A DNA stretch of 64,000 nucleotides, taken from Nannochloropsis oceanica (lineage: Eukaryota; Sar; Eustigmatophyceae; Eustigmatales; Monodopsidaceae). Both the position numbers and the translations under genes were made by a program. Position 1 is the first letter of the stretch; each line of letters begins with the position of its first letter. Below the pieces are notes generated by a model. That model did not search any database, was not told where the DNA came from, and was given only the letters and a program-made list of their open reading frames with translations. Shown here piece by piece: positions 9,966 to 19,259 of this stretch. The stretch is taken from positions 682,001-746,000 of the forward strand of contig CP038107.1 of assembly GCA_004519485.1 (NCBI GenBank), read 5' to 3'.

Positions 9966-10936
9966 GGCTAGGATGTTGGTACAGTAGGAAATTCACGTCG
10001 CCTGGTGTCGGGGAAAGAGTCCTCGTGAGAAGGGAGAAATCAAGAGAGAAGGCAAATTAGAATGGTGCGCATTAATGGTGCTGGGGCGAAGGCAGACAAC
10101 AATGAGTTGCAGCCCCATGAACAGAAAATTTCAGAACGCTGGAGGTGTCAATTTCAGAATGGCCTGTGCACGACGGGTAAATGACAGCCAAAAGGCAGGC
10201 ACTGGCCCGTGGGGGGGTAGGAGGTCGCCTCTGCCATGTGACAGCGAGGTGATAAATAGGTTGATTGAAAACGACAAAGAAAGAGACAATGATGCACGAT
10301 GTGAATCTGAAGGTACAGTCACGACATTTTTGCGTATTTGCATAGATAGACTCGCATGTTTGTCTCCAAATGGCGCGGCACTCGAGCGAAGGCCAAGAAA
10401 CGGTAAGTTGACCTTAAACGTTATCTGCCCTCAGGAGGCTCCTTCTTGTTCCATAAGCATCATGCCGTCCCTATCCTGTAAATGTTCTTTCCCGATCACG
10501 GATTTATCCTGCCTCTCCTCTATTTTCTTGTTACAGTTAAGAAGGGTGTTACTCGCTCGCATAGCCGCTCGCCTCGGTCCCTCTGTTACACCCCTTCGCC
10601 CCTGTGCTTTCCTTCCCTTCAACCCTTTGAGCTTCCTCTTCACAGATCCCACCAGCACGCGCGCACACCGCCACCAACAGACAATGGAAGTCTTCAATGC
10701 TAACTATCAGATAGGCACGATGATGACGACTGATAAGGCAGCACATGGCCCGTTTTAATTCGAAGTCCTTTCAACATTATAATTGAACACACCACACCAC
10801 ATCATTAAAAACCATGTTGACGGGACATTGGACTAGTCGCCGCTGCGTGATCCGTCGATGAATTGCACCAAAACTGTCGCCGAAGTTTGCTTAGGTTGCG
10901 GCGTCTGAGGGCGGCGTTGTGCTGCTTACGGCGGCT
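9966..10936. other. Gene-free stretch upstream of the tandem metallopeptidase gene
   Basis: About 970 bp with no recognisable gene. An open frame covers 10075..10758 but its translation shows no family features. A TTGCTTAG sequence at 10887-10894 could be a 3' splice site for an upstream non-coding exon of the next gene. Confidence 0.4.
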
Positions 10937-12511
10937 ATGCCGGGCTCCATCCGCGTCAAGGCGGATGGGTTTGAAGCCAACGAGGAGGATATTGCTGCCG
11001 TTTGCTTGTCTGCAATCAGGGAACTGCAACGCCATTGCCCGGCGCTTCCCACGGAGGATGTTGTGATTGAGCACGGCGGTGGCGAGGGCCATGCAATCGT
11101 ACTGCATGAGCGCAACAACCATGGCGAGGTGGTGATTCGGCTCGACACCTGCAAGACCTTTTGGAGCCAGTATGCCTATCAGGCCGCTCACGAGATGTGT
11201 CACGTCCATTGCAGTTTCCGCTGTGGTCCGATACAGAACCAGTGGTTCGAAGAGACCGTCTGTGAGACGGCGTCGCTTTTCTGCCTTCGTGCCATGGCGC
11301 ACACCTGGAAGACTGAGCCACCATACCGTCACTGGGCGGACTACGCGACGTCTTTGCTAGAATACACCGAAGATGTAATTTCCAAACGCATATACAAGGC
11401 CGAACTCATTAACAAAGGCCTTCCCCAATTTTACCGCGACCATGAGACCGAGTTACGGGCCAACGCATGCGGACGTGAGCTTAACGGCGCCATTGCCCTG
11501 GCATTGTTACCGTACCTTGAAGAGATGCCGAAGCATTGGGCGGCATTTCATTGGCTGAATGCGACAGAACGTCCAGAAAGTGAGCCCTTCGTCGACTACC
11601 TGACACGATGGGAGCAAAACACGCCAGCGGAATACAAGGCCACGGTGCAGGGCGTGCAGGCACTCTTCGGGGTTGTTCCGGCAATGGCTCTATCGGAATC
11701 TATTCGTATCGAGGCTGCCGGCTTCGAAGCAGTCCAGGAGGATATCGCTGCAGTCTGTCTGTCTGCCATCGGCGAACTGCAACGCCACTGTCCGGAGCTG
11801 CCCGCTGAGAGAGTGGTGATCAAGCACGGGACAGAGGTTATGACGCTGTACGAGCGCAATAACGACGGTGAGGTCGTGATCCAGCTGGCCACGCGCAATA
11901 CCTTCTGGTGCCAGTACGCCTACCAGGTCATCCAGCAATATGCGACTGTGCATTGTGGCCTCCGCTGCGGTCCGATGCAGAACCAATGGTTTGAGCAGGC
12001 TGTGTGTGAGACAGCTTCACTCTTTTGCCTCCGCGGCATGGCCCGCTCGTGGAAGACCGAGGCACCCTATTCCCACTGGAGAAGTTACGCATCCGCCTTC
12101 GCGGAATATGCCGACGATATGACAACTAAATGCACGTACAAAGTGGAGCTTATGAGTAAGGGTCTTGTCCACTTTTATCGAGACCATGAGGCCGAGCTAC
12201 GCGCCGCCAATGCAGACAGACGCGACCTCACCGCGGCCATCGCCCTGGCATTGTTGCCATTCCTGGAGGAGGCGCCCTGCCGTTGGGCGGCTCTTCGTTG
12301 GTTGAACGCGACGGCATGTCCCGAAAACGAGCCTTTCGCCGACTACCTAACACGCTGGAGGAACAACACTCCAGAGAAGCATCAGGACGCAGTGCATGAT
12401 GTGCGTCAGCTATTTGGACTTTGCATAAATAATTCGCCATGTCCCTCCGGGGTCTCACCGGAGTGTGTATCTACACGGCAGCAGCAAGCGGGAATTGAAA
12501 GACAAGAATAA
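10937..12511 (+). CDS. Tandem zincin-like metallopeptidase with an inactive second domain
   Basis: Intronless protein of 524 residues made of two homologous units of about 240 residues, by eye roughly 60% identical. Unit 1 has a zinc-peptidase motif HEMCH (His85, Glu86, His89), then NQWFEETVCETASLF, where Glu105 or Glu106 is a plausible third ligand. In unit 2 the same positions read QQYAT (residues 333-337) and WFEQ, so both His and the catalytic Glu are replaced and one candidate ligand Glu has become Gln, while flanking sequence is kept. Each unit begins with its own Met in front of a matching SIR-x-x-A-x-GFEA block, which supports the start at 10937 over the GTG 18 bp upstream. I recall similar HExxH/NxWFEE proteins of unknown role in bacteria, so transfer from bacteria is possible. 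Substrate unknown. Confidence 0.7.
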   Translation: MPGSIRVKADGFEANEEDIAAVCLSAIRELQRHCPALPTEDVVIEHGGGEGHAIVLHERNNHGEVVIRLDTCKTFWSQYAYQAAHEMCHVHCSFRCGPIQNQWFEETVCETASLFCLRAMAHTWKTEPPYRHWADYATSLLEYTEDVISKRIYKAELINKGLPQFYRDHETELRANACGRELNGAIALALLPYLEEMPKHWAAFHWLNATERPESEPFVDYLTRWEQNTPAEYKATVQGVQALFGVVPAMALSESIRIEAAGFEAVQEDIAAVCLSAIGELQRHCPELPAERVVIKHGTEVMTLYERNNDGEVVIQLATRNTFWCQYAYQVIQQYATVHCGLRCGPMQNQWFEQAVCETASLFCLRGMARSWKTEAPYSHWRSYASAFAEYADDMTTKCTYKVELMSKGLVHFYRDHEAELRAANADRRDLTAAIALALLPFLEEAPCRWAALRWLNATACPENEPFADYLTRWRNNTPEKHQDAVHDVRQLFGLCINNSPCPSGVSPECVSTRQQQAGIERQE

Positions 12512-12995
12512 AACGAACGAATGAATAGATAGCATTGCTTCTCGATACGAAAAAGGTGGATAATATAAGGAACAAGAAATAATATACGCCCCATGAGATA
12601 TATAAAATGTTTTCTTAATTTTTTCCGTCACAGCTGGAGAGTCGAGTGAAACATTTTTCATTTGCTTGTTCTGAATTTTAGATTTACGCACCGCTATCTT
12701 GATCGCCGTCGCTTCCCTCGTTTTCTTTCTCCTCTTCTCTTATCGCATGCACACAGAAATATTGATTAGGCACATTTCCTCACAATCCACTTCCTTATGT
12801 GCCATCTGCTCAAACTTGCCCATATACACATATATACTTCCGCGGCCGCATGTCACATGTAACATTTTGATTGACATCCTCCCCCCACCTTCAGGCATAT
12901 TCGTACGCGAACATTTGAAAATACATTCGCATACATTCGCTTCTTTTCCTCTTGCTCTCCTCAATCTCCTTCTTCAATCTCCTATCCCCTACACT
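12512..12995. other. Convergent intergenic gap
   Basis: Space between the stops of the tandem peptidase gene and the following minus-strand gene. It is AT-richer than the surroundings at its left end. No gene or structured RNA was recognised. Confidence 0.4.
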
Positions 12996-13127
12996 TCAGT
13001 TGCTCCCCTCCTCGTCGCCCTCGAACGTCAGTCCAAGCGCCCGGGCCTTGAAGCGAGACATGCCCGGAGGAGCAATGTCAGCCCTATCTCCTCCTCCTGT
13101 CGTGAATGTGACCACTTCCCCCGCTCT

Positions 13128-13160
<33 letters not shown>

Positions 13161-14192
13161 GTTAATCGCCATCCTTGGCTGCGATCTCTGCGTCGGTTGG
13201 GGCGCTGGCATGTTACATGCTCCATCCGATGCTCCTGCCCCTTTCTCTTTCTTCTCTTCCACATTCATCTCGCTTACTTGTCCAGTGAAGGCTTCAGCTT
13301 GCGCTTTCTCCTCCTCGTCCTCGGATTGAAACTGCTGCATCTGCTGTCGCTGCTGCAGCTGCCGTCGCAGGGCAGCAAACGCACGTTTTTCCTCGTCCTT
13401 CTCCTCTTCTGCTTCCGCTTGGTAAGGGCGAGGGACGCGAGAATGTGACAAGAATTCTAGAGGTTTGTGTCGAGGAGTTGGAGAAGAATCGAGGTTGAAG
13501 CTCACGTGCTTCTTGCTGCCGCCATACGAGCTCTTAGTGTGCAAAATGCTCTTGATCGGAGATGATATATGCCTGGTGGTAACGGTCAGGTTCCCCTTCA
13601 TGCTGCTAGCGTTGTTGGTATCCTTTTTGCCGGTACTTTTGCTTTCTTCGTTGTTAAGAAAGAAGCCCTTTCCCCAACCGACCCCTTCGAGCCTATCCCG
13701 TCCTTTCGCCGTGTCCGCCTCTGCCTCTAATTCTCCATGCACGGACCTACGCTGCAAGGTTTCGATTTCCTTCGCGCGTTTCTTGATCCCTTCCCAATCA
13801 TGGTCATCTAAAAGCTGGCTCGTCACGTTCGGAAGAGCGCCCCCAGCATTCAGCTGAGCGGGATGGCGGTTACTTGCTTTGTGCCTGCTGCCGCTGTTGC
13901 TGCTGCTCAACGTGGTCTTAGTCGATACCTCGTCTACTTTCACTGAAAAATGGCTGTTCACGGCATCATTAACCTCGGCAGCGGTAGCTGCGGCGGTAGT
14001 GGCCTCTTTCTTGGCCTTAGCGGCCTTCTCTAAGGCCCCAAATAAGTTAAGCGCCTGCACTTGTCTGGCTGCCTCCCGCACACTGTACACTTCCGACGAT
14101 ACCTCTTTCCCGTCCTCGTCGAGCCATTCCCGGATCTCAAACACATCGCCCTCATCCTCGGCGGGAGGCTGCCCATTGCTGGTGGCTGCCAT
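12996..14192 (-). CDS. Unknown protein with SILK- and RVxF-like PP1-docking motifs, possible URI-like C-terminus
   Basis: Single-exon protein of 398 residues, mostly low complexity and probably largely disordered. It starts with DVFEIREWLDEDGKEV, has a helical Ala/Lys segment, and contains KSILH (214-218) followed at residues 228-232 by KHVSF. A SILK-type plus RVxF-type pair is the usual docking arrangement for protein phosphatase 1. A GAGAGA run near the end comes from a six-base repeat. The C-terminal MSRFKARALGL resembles the last block of URI/Bud27 prefoldin-like proteins, but no prefoldin domain is visible. Function is therefore unproven; PP1 binding and the URI relation are inferences. 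Confidence 0.6.
13129..13160 (+). repeat. (CTCCTG)n hexanucleotide repeat
   Basis: About five CTCCTG units inside the preceding minus-strand gene, encoding an alternating Gly-Ala run. Confidence 0.8.
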
Positions 14193-14545
14193 GGCTATTG
14201 CTTGTGGTCTAAGTTAACTGAATGCACTCCTTTGTCAAATTTGATGCTGATGCAGGTGGAATTGATACGAGGGTGGGGGAGAAGTGAAGTTTGGCGGCGG
14301 ATAGTCGAGAGGCCTTACAGCAAATGCCTGTGAACTGGTTGGACAAATGAGAATCGTTAAAAGAGAGGCAATGATATGCAACACAATTGAAATGGGACGG
14401 GGCTTGTGATAGGTTGAGGCTTTCAGAAAAGAAAGGGAGAAGGCTCACGCGGCTTTTTCAGAGTCTAGAACGGGTCTAGAAGCGGCGCCCCAGTTTTTGG
14501 ACGGTGTCGGCCCAACAAAACATTCCCTGCTAACTACCTTGACAG
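14193..14545. promoter_or_regulatory. Divergent promoter region before the ribokinase gene
   Basis: About 350 bp between the divergent starts of the PP1-motif gene and ribokinase. TCTAGAACGGGTCTAGA at 14462-14478 is an imperfect inverted repeat. No other element was recognised; the promoter role is inferred from layout. Confidence 0.3.
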
Positions 14546-16259
14546 ATGATGAACAGGCGTTGTGGCGTGGTGTGCGTTGGCAGCCTTAACATCGACTTAT
14601 TATGCTATCTTGGCGGCCAATTTCCATCGCCCGGTGAGTCGTGAGACAGCCAGTGCTGCATGGGGCCGCATTTTTAACACATACATGCAACACGCCGCTA
14701 ATCCTCTAGGAGAGACTGTCCATGGCCTCCGCTTCTCCACGTGCCTTGGGGGGAAAGGGGGGAACCAGGCGGTGATGGCGGCGCGCCTTGGGGCCCCGAC
14801 TGCCATGGTGGGAAGGGTGGGAAATGATTTGTATGGCAACAAAATAAGGGAGGCTTTCGAGGGGAACGGTGTCGACACGAGGTAATGGAATGTATACGTG
14901 TATACTGAAATGCGATTTCTTTCCGCTTATTCTGGTGTCTCATCATTATTAATGTACGTCAGGTACCTCCTCAAGACGGCAGACGGGATCGCCACGGGCA
15001 CTGCTCACATCCTGGTCAATGGTGAAGGCCAAAATATGATCATCGTAATAGCTGGTGCGAACGGGCAATTAACACCCGCGGACGTACAGGCAGCAGAAGA
15101 TGTCATAGCGCAAGCAGCAGTCTTAATGGTACGTGCTTGTATGGAGGTGTGATCTCGTTGCCTGTGAAACAAACGACTGCATTTACATAATATGGCCGAT
15201 GCACAGGTGCAAATGGAAATCCCTACCGAGACGAGTTTTGAGGCCCTGCGTCTTGCCAAAGCCCATGACGTCTTCAGCATCCTCAACCCGGCCCCAGCAC
15301 CGGATGGAAGGCTCAGTCAGGTCCGTGCGATTTCAACGAAAGTCACTGCGGGCACTGTCATAGGGTTGATATCGATTTCACAAGCTGAAAAATTGACATG
15401 GTTATTGGCAACCTCATGAATTCGGGGGTAATATCATTGTAGGGCTTCCTGAGGGCGTCAGTGCCGAGTGTAGGGAGATCATACAAAATCTTGGTAGGAG
15501 GGGAGAGGTCCTCCCAGCCCTCCTTACCATTTCTGTGACATTCTTGTTCCTACCACTACACTTAACAACCGACCAAAAACCGGTCCTACTCGCTGCTGAC
15601 CATACATATATATCATATATTACACATATTGCATCTCTCTCCCCTTCCCCCCCGACAGGAGTTTCTCGCCTTCGCCTCCCTCGTCTGCCCCAACGAGACG
15701 GAACTTGCCATTCTCACCCAGCTGCCGGTTGGGACCATTCCTGAGGTCCAAGCGGCAGCTCACAGACTCCGAGAGATGGGTGCTGCGAGTGTACTCGTTA
15801 CGCTGGGAGCTCAGGGTGCTTTGTTGATGACGGCGGAGAACGCGGCACAGGGTGGTCAGTTAATTCCTTCGAAGCGTGTTGAGCGAGTGGTGGACACGAG
15901 TGGCGCAGGCGATTGTTACATCGGAAGCTTGGCAGCATTTCTCTCTCGAGGGGTACGTCAACGGGAAGAGCGTGCGTTTTTGTGAGTAAATTCTATTTCT
16001 CCCCCCCCCCTCTCTCTCTCTCTCTCTCTGTCACTCTCTCCCTCTCCCTCTCCCACTCTTCTCTCTGTATTTTCTGTTTTTACAGCAATCACCTTATCCT
16101 TATATGTGCGTTACGTACGATTTAAAGGCGCCTCTCAATGAAGCTGCCACCAAGGCCGGTGAGATGGCCTCACTAAGTGTCTGCAAGGCGGGGACACAAA
16201 CATCCTATCCTTTTGCGAAAGATCTCCCGGCACACTTGCAGCTTCCACAAATAGCTTGA
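14546..16259 (+). CDS. RBKS: Ribokinase, PfkB family (6 exons)
   Basis: ATP-dependent phosphorylation of ribose to ribose 5-phosphate. Exons: 14546..14633, 14710..14881, 14963..15128, 15207..15320, 15659..15952, 16086..16259, giving 335 residues. Exon 1 supplies the conserved start VGSLNIDLLCYL and runs into PSPGETVHG across intron 1. Later exons carry GGKGGNQAVMAARLGA, GRVGNDLYG, TGTAHILV, EIPTET, LNPAPAPDG, CPNETE and the catalytic DTSGAGDCYIGSLAAFLSRG. The last exon ends ASLSVCKAGTQTSYP, as in ribokinases. All joins are in phase and rebuild family motifs. Intron 5 begins with GTACGT and contains a (CT)n run. With five introns it is far more split than its neighbours. Confidence 0.92.
16007..16029 (+). 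repeat. (CT)n microsatellite in ribokinase intron 5
   Basis: A run of about ten CT units after a C tract, inside the last intron of the ribokinase gene. Confidence 0.8.
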
Positions 16260-16825
16260 GTCAGCATTATCAGAGGGAGAGGAAGCAGAGGAGGTTTGTG
16301 GAGCAGGAAGGTGCAAATTTCAATTTGGAAGGTAAAATAGGAAGAAAGTGAATTTGAGTGCAAATAAAAAAGAAATAAGAAATGTAAGCGGCTGCAGACA
16401 AGCCCAGAAAATGCTAAGTGGGAAGACATAATTCATGTTTTCATGCTGCAGCTGCTACTTTTACCAATACTTCTATTTTACTGCGCGCTTTAGTCCCTTG
16501 AAGAGTTAGAGATGGGGGGGTAAGGAGGTCGGCAGCTGCGATTTCAACAATTTCATATATGTGCGCGTCACCTATCGGATGGGGTCCTTCGGTCTTGTGC
16601 ACTTTAAGCGCCTCTAAGCTTGTGTGGCCCTGACGCACCTACGCCCGTGTTGCCACATCGATCTGTTCTGAAATGGCCGTCGAGGCGAGGCCGGGGCAAA
16701 ACGTTTGAAATGATGGTGGGGTATAGCTGAATCTCGTGTTCTTCCATCGTCTTCTCCTTTCGCCCTCAATGCAAGCAAACATCCTACACGCCGCCACCTT
16801 ACAGACACAGTCTCTTCTTAACACC
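16260..16825. other. Intergenic region between ribokinase and aminopeptidase genes
   Basis: About 565 bp between two genes in the same direction: 3' region of ribokinase and promoter of the next gene. No other feature was seen. Confidence 0.4.
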
Positions 16826-18547
16826 ATGTCGATCCGCTTCTACGCGCTCGACTCCCCCGAGCTCAAGGCCATGGAGACAAACGGGCACCTCCTGTTGGTG
16901 GGCACCAAAGAAGCCTTGGAATTCTGCTCTCCAAACGTAGCTTTTTATGTCAATTGCGCCGTCAAGGTCAGCTACCTAGAGCATACGGGCCTAGACCCTC
17001 CTGCGCCTTTGCTTCGCTCCGTCACGAGCAAGCTGAGCCCCACCTTTGATACCCATTCCTGCCTCGACACATGGGTGGACGTCGATGGCACAGTGGTCCG
17101 TGTTACGTTGGGATGCCTTCCTTCCGGCCCCGCGTCCCGACACAACTGTCCATCCAAGCCCCATGCCGTCACGGATATTGTCAAGAGCGTGGCAAGCGGA
17201 GAAGGAACATTGCGAATTCTTATTACATTGGCTGCTGCCGACCACGCCGTGGCGTTGGGCACGGCCGTGGCCAGAGCCTTCCCGCTTTACAACCACAAGA
17301 GCGGCAACGGCAAGCCCTTGCGCAAGGTGGAGGTGGTCTTCAACATGACCAGCGCCGCATTGGCAACTTGCATGCTGGTGAGCGGAGGCATTACGGATGA
17401 GACGCAGAAGCAGCAGCAGCAGCAGCAGCAGCGGCAGCAGCAACAACAAGTCTTTGATCCTTCCTTGACGGTCCTCCACAAATTGCAGGCCTTGTCCGAC
17501 GGCATCCAGCTTTGTGCCCGCCTCGTTGACGCCCCGCCCAATGAGATGCACACGGATGCCATGGTCGAGGAAGCGGGACAGGTCTTGCATCGCCTACAGA
17601 AGCTCAAGACTCAGGATAACGTGACTGTTACCGTAATCCGAGGAGAAGAATTGAGAGAGAAGGGCTTTGGGGGCCTGTACGGTGTGGGCAAGGCGGCGGA
17701 GCACCCGCCGGCACTGGTGGTGCTGACCTTGCTACCCAAGGTGATGGGGGTTGGACGAGGGTCGGGTAGTAGTAGCGGCAGCATCAGCAACAGTGGCAAG
17801 AAAGATAACACCGCGGGGACCAGTGTGGTATGGGTGGGGAAGGGAATTGTGTATGACACGGGAGGGTTAAGTATCAAAACCAAAACGGGCATGCCTGGTA
17901 TGAAGAGGGACATGGGTGGCGCGGCTGCCATCCTGGCGGCTTTCGAAGCTGCTGTTCGCCTTGGGTACCACAAAGGGCCTTTGCATGCTATTTTGTGCTT
18001 GGCGGAAAATTCGGTAGCGGCGAAGGCGACGAGGCCAGATGACATTCATGAAATGTACAGTGGCAAGACTGTGGAGATAAACAACACCGATGCCGAGGGA
18101 AGGTTGGTTTTGGGGGATGGCGTTGCGTATGCCGTGAAGCAGTTGAAGCCTGCCGTTATTTTGGACATGGCGACATTAACGGGCGCCCAGGGGGTGGCCA
18201 CGGGGAAGAGGCACGCCGCTCTCTATTGTAACAATGAAGCCTTGGAAGAGGCGGTGGTGGCGGTTGGGAGAGCGACAGGGGATCTAGCGCACGCCCTGCC
18301 ATATGCCCCGGAATTCTTCCAGAGTGAGTTCCGCTCGGCGGTGGCGGACATGAAAAACAGCGTGGCCAACCGGGAGAACGCGCAGTGCTCGTGCGCGGGG
18401 CAGTTTGTGGGGGCTCATATTAAGGAGTGGGTGGAAGGCGAAGGGCATGGATGGGTGCATGTGGATATGGCCTATCCCGTGCACAATGGAGAGCGGGCGA
18501 CGGGCTATGGCGTGAATTTGTTGGTTGGCTTGTTGGAACGGCTGTAG
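16826..18547 (+). CDS. NPEPL1: M17 leucyl aminopeptidase family, NPEPL1-type
   Basis: Two-metal aminopeptidase of the M17 family, closest in my recall to animal NPEPL1. Visible motifs: GFGGLYGVGKAAEHPPAL, WVGKGIVYDTGGLSIKTK with metal-site Lys and Asp, MPGMKRDMGGAA, the family signature NNTDAEGRLVLGDG with metal-binding Asp and Glu, MATLTGAQG, and SAVADMKNSVANR. Single exon, 573 residues. The start at 16826 has the context CACCATGTCG and gives the same distance to the LLLVG segment as in NPEPL1; ATG 16769 would add 19 residues. Inserts relative to animal proteins are a Gln/Arg run from CAG repeats near 17407 and a Gly/Ser stretch. No plastid leader is visible. Confidence 0.92.
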   Translation: MSIRFYALDSPELKAMETNGHLLLVGTKEALEFCSPNVAFYVNCAVKVSYLEHTGLDPPAPLLRSVTSKLSPTFDTHSCLDTWVDVDGTVVRVTLGCLPSGPASRHNCPSKPHAVTDIVKSVASGEGTLRILITLAAADHAVALGTAVARAFPLYNHKSGNGKPLRKVEVVFNMTSAALATCMLVSGGITDETQKQQQQQQQRQQQQQVFDPSLTVLHKLQALSDGIQLCARLVDAPPNEMHTDAMVEEAGQVLHRLQKLKTQDNVTVTVIRGEELREKGFGGLYGVGKAAEHPPALVVLTLLPKVMGVGRGSGSSSGSISNSGKKDNTAGTSVVWVGKGIVYDTGGLSIKTKTGMPGMKRDMGGAAAILAAFEAAVRLGYHKGPLHAILCLAENSVAAKATRPDDIHEMYSGKTVEINNTDAEGRLVLGDGVAYAVKQLKPAVILDMATLTGAQGVATGKRHAALYCNNEALEEAVVAVGRATGDLAHALPYAPEFFQSEFRSAVADMKNSVANRENAQCSCAGQFVGAHIKEWVEGEGHGWVHVDMAYPVHNGERATGYGVNLLVGLLERL

Positions 18548-19259
18548 GGCGGAGGGGAGGGAGGGAGGGCCGGAGGAAAGAGGAGGTAATTGGAAGAAAA
18601 GAAGAAAAGAATTCAAGATCCGATAGATAGCGTTATTAAACCGCCATATTCTTTTGTCATAGATTTTATTGGTGCATAAATATAATAAGTGAAATTCGGA
18701 TTTAAAATACATCCCGGTACCCCACCCCTCTCGTACTTGTCCCTACTGCTGCTCCTATTGCTCTCCCAGTTTTCAATCTCTCCATCGAGCCTTATTAGGG
18801 TCGTGATCATAATAAGTCAATTATTATATTACTCGAGCAGTTATAGCTCGCTCACTCTCTCTCTCTCCCTCAATTTCGAATGGTCCTTTCCTCCTTCACC
18901 TTCCATGCTCTCTCTCGCTCTCTCGCCCTCCCTAATCTATTTCATTCTAAGAGGATGACCCTTCGCGCAATTCTCCTCTTTCTCTCCTTCCCTCCCTCCC
19001 TCCTTTCCCGCCCTCCATACCTCCGATCTTACATGATGACCACGCGCCCTCACCTACACAAGGTGCGCACATTCGAATCCGCATACACACGCGGTAATAA
19101 CTACAACAATACAAATACACTCCTGCCCTCTCTCCCTCCCTCCCTCCCTCTCTAAGTCTCCGGCCTCCCCGACACGGGGCGCTTTACACATACACCCACT
19201 TACATCCTCCTCCGCTCCTTATCTTCATCCTCCCCCCCCCGCCCCCCACTTTAAACTGC
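18548..19259. other. Convergent gap rich in CT and CCCT tracts
   Basis: About 710 bp between converging stops. Much of 18730-19220 is pyrimidine-rich on the + strand, with CT and CCCT runs. No coding region with family features was seen. Confidence 0.4.

Noticed and set aside
10075-10758. 227-codon + strand open frame
   Set aside because: No motif or membrane segment and odd composition; it lies in a region that looks intergenic.
15443-15493. Possible extra ribokinase exon (GT-AG bounded, 51 nt)
   Set aside because: Joining exon 4 directly to 15659 already gives the normal LNPAPA to CPNETE spacing. The more protein-like frame of the segment does not fit the flanking phases.
16736-16825. Upstream extension of the M17 aminopeptidase
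   Set aside because: It begins at GTG. The ATG at 16826 has a better context and matches the family's N-terminal length, though ATG 16769 stays possible.
19060-19100. tRNA-like string ATTCGAATCC
   Set aside because: Neighbouring bases do not pair into a T stem or acceptor stem.
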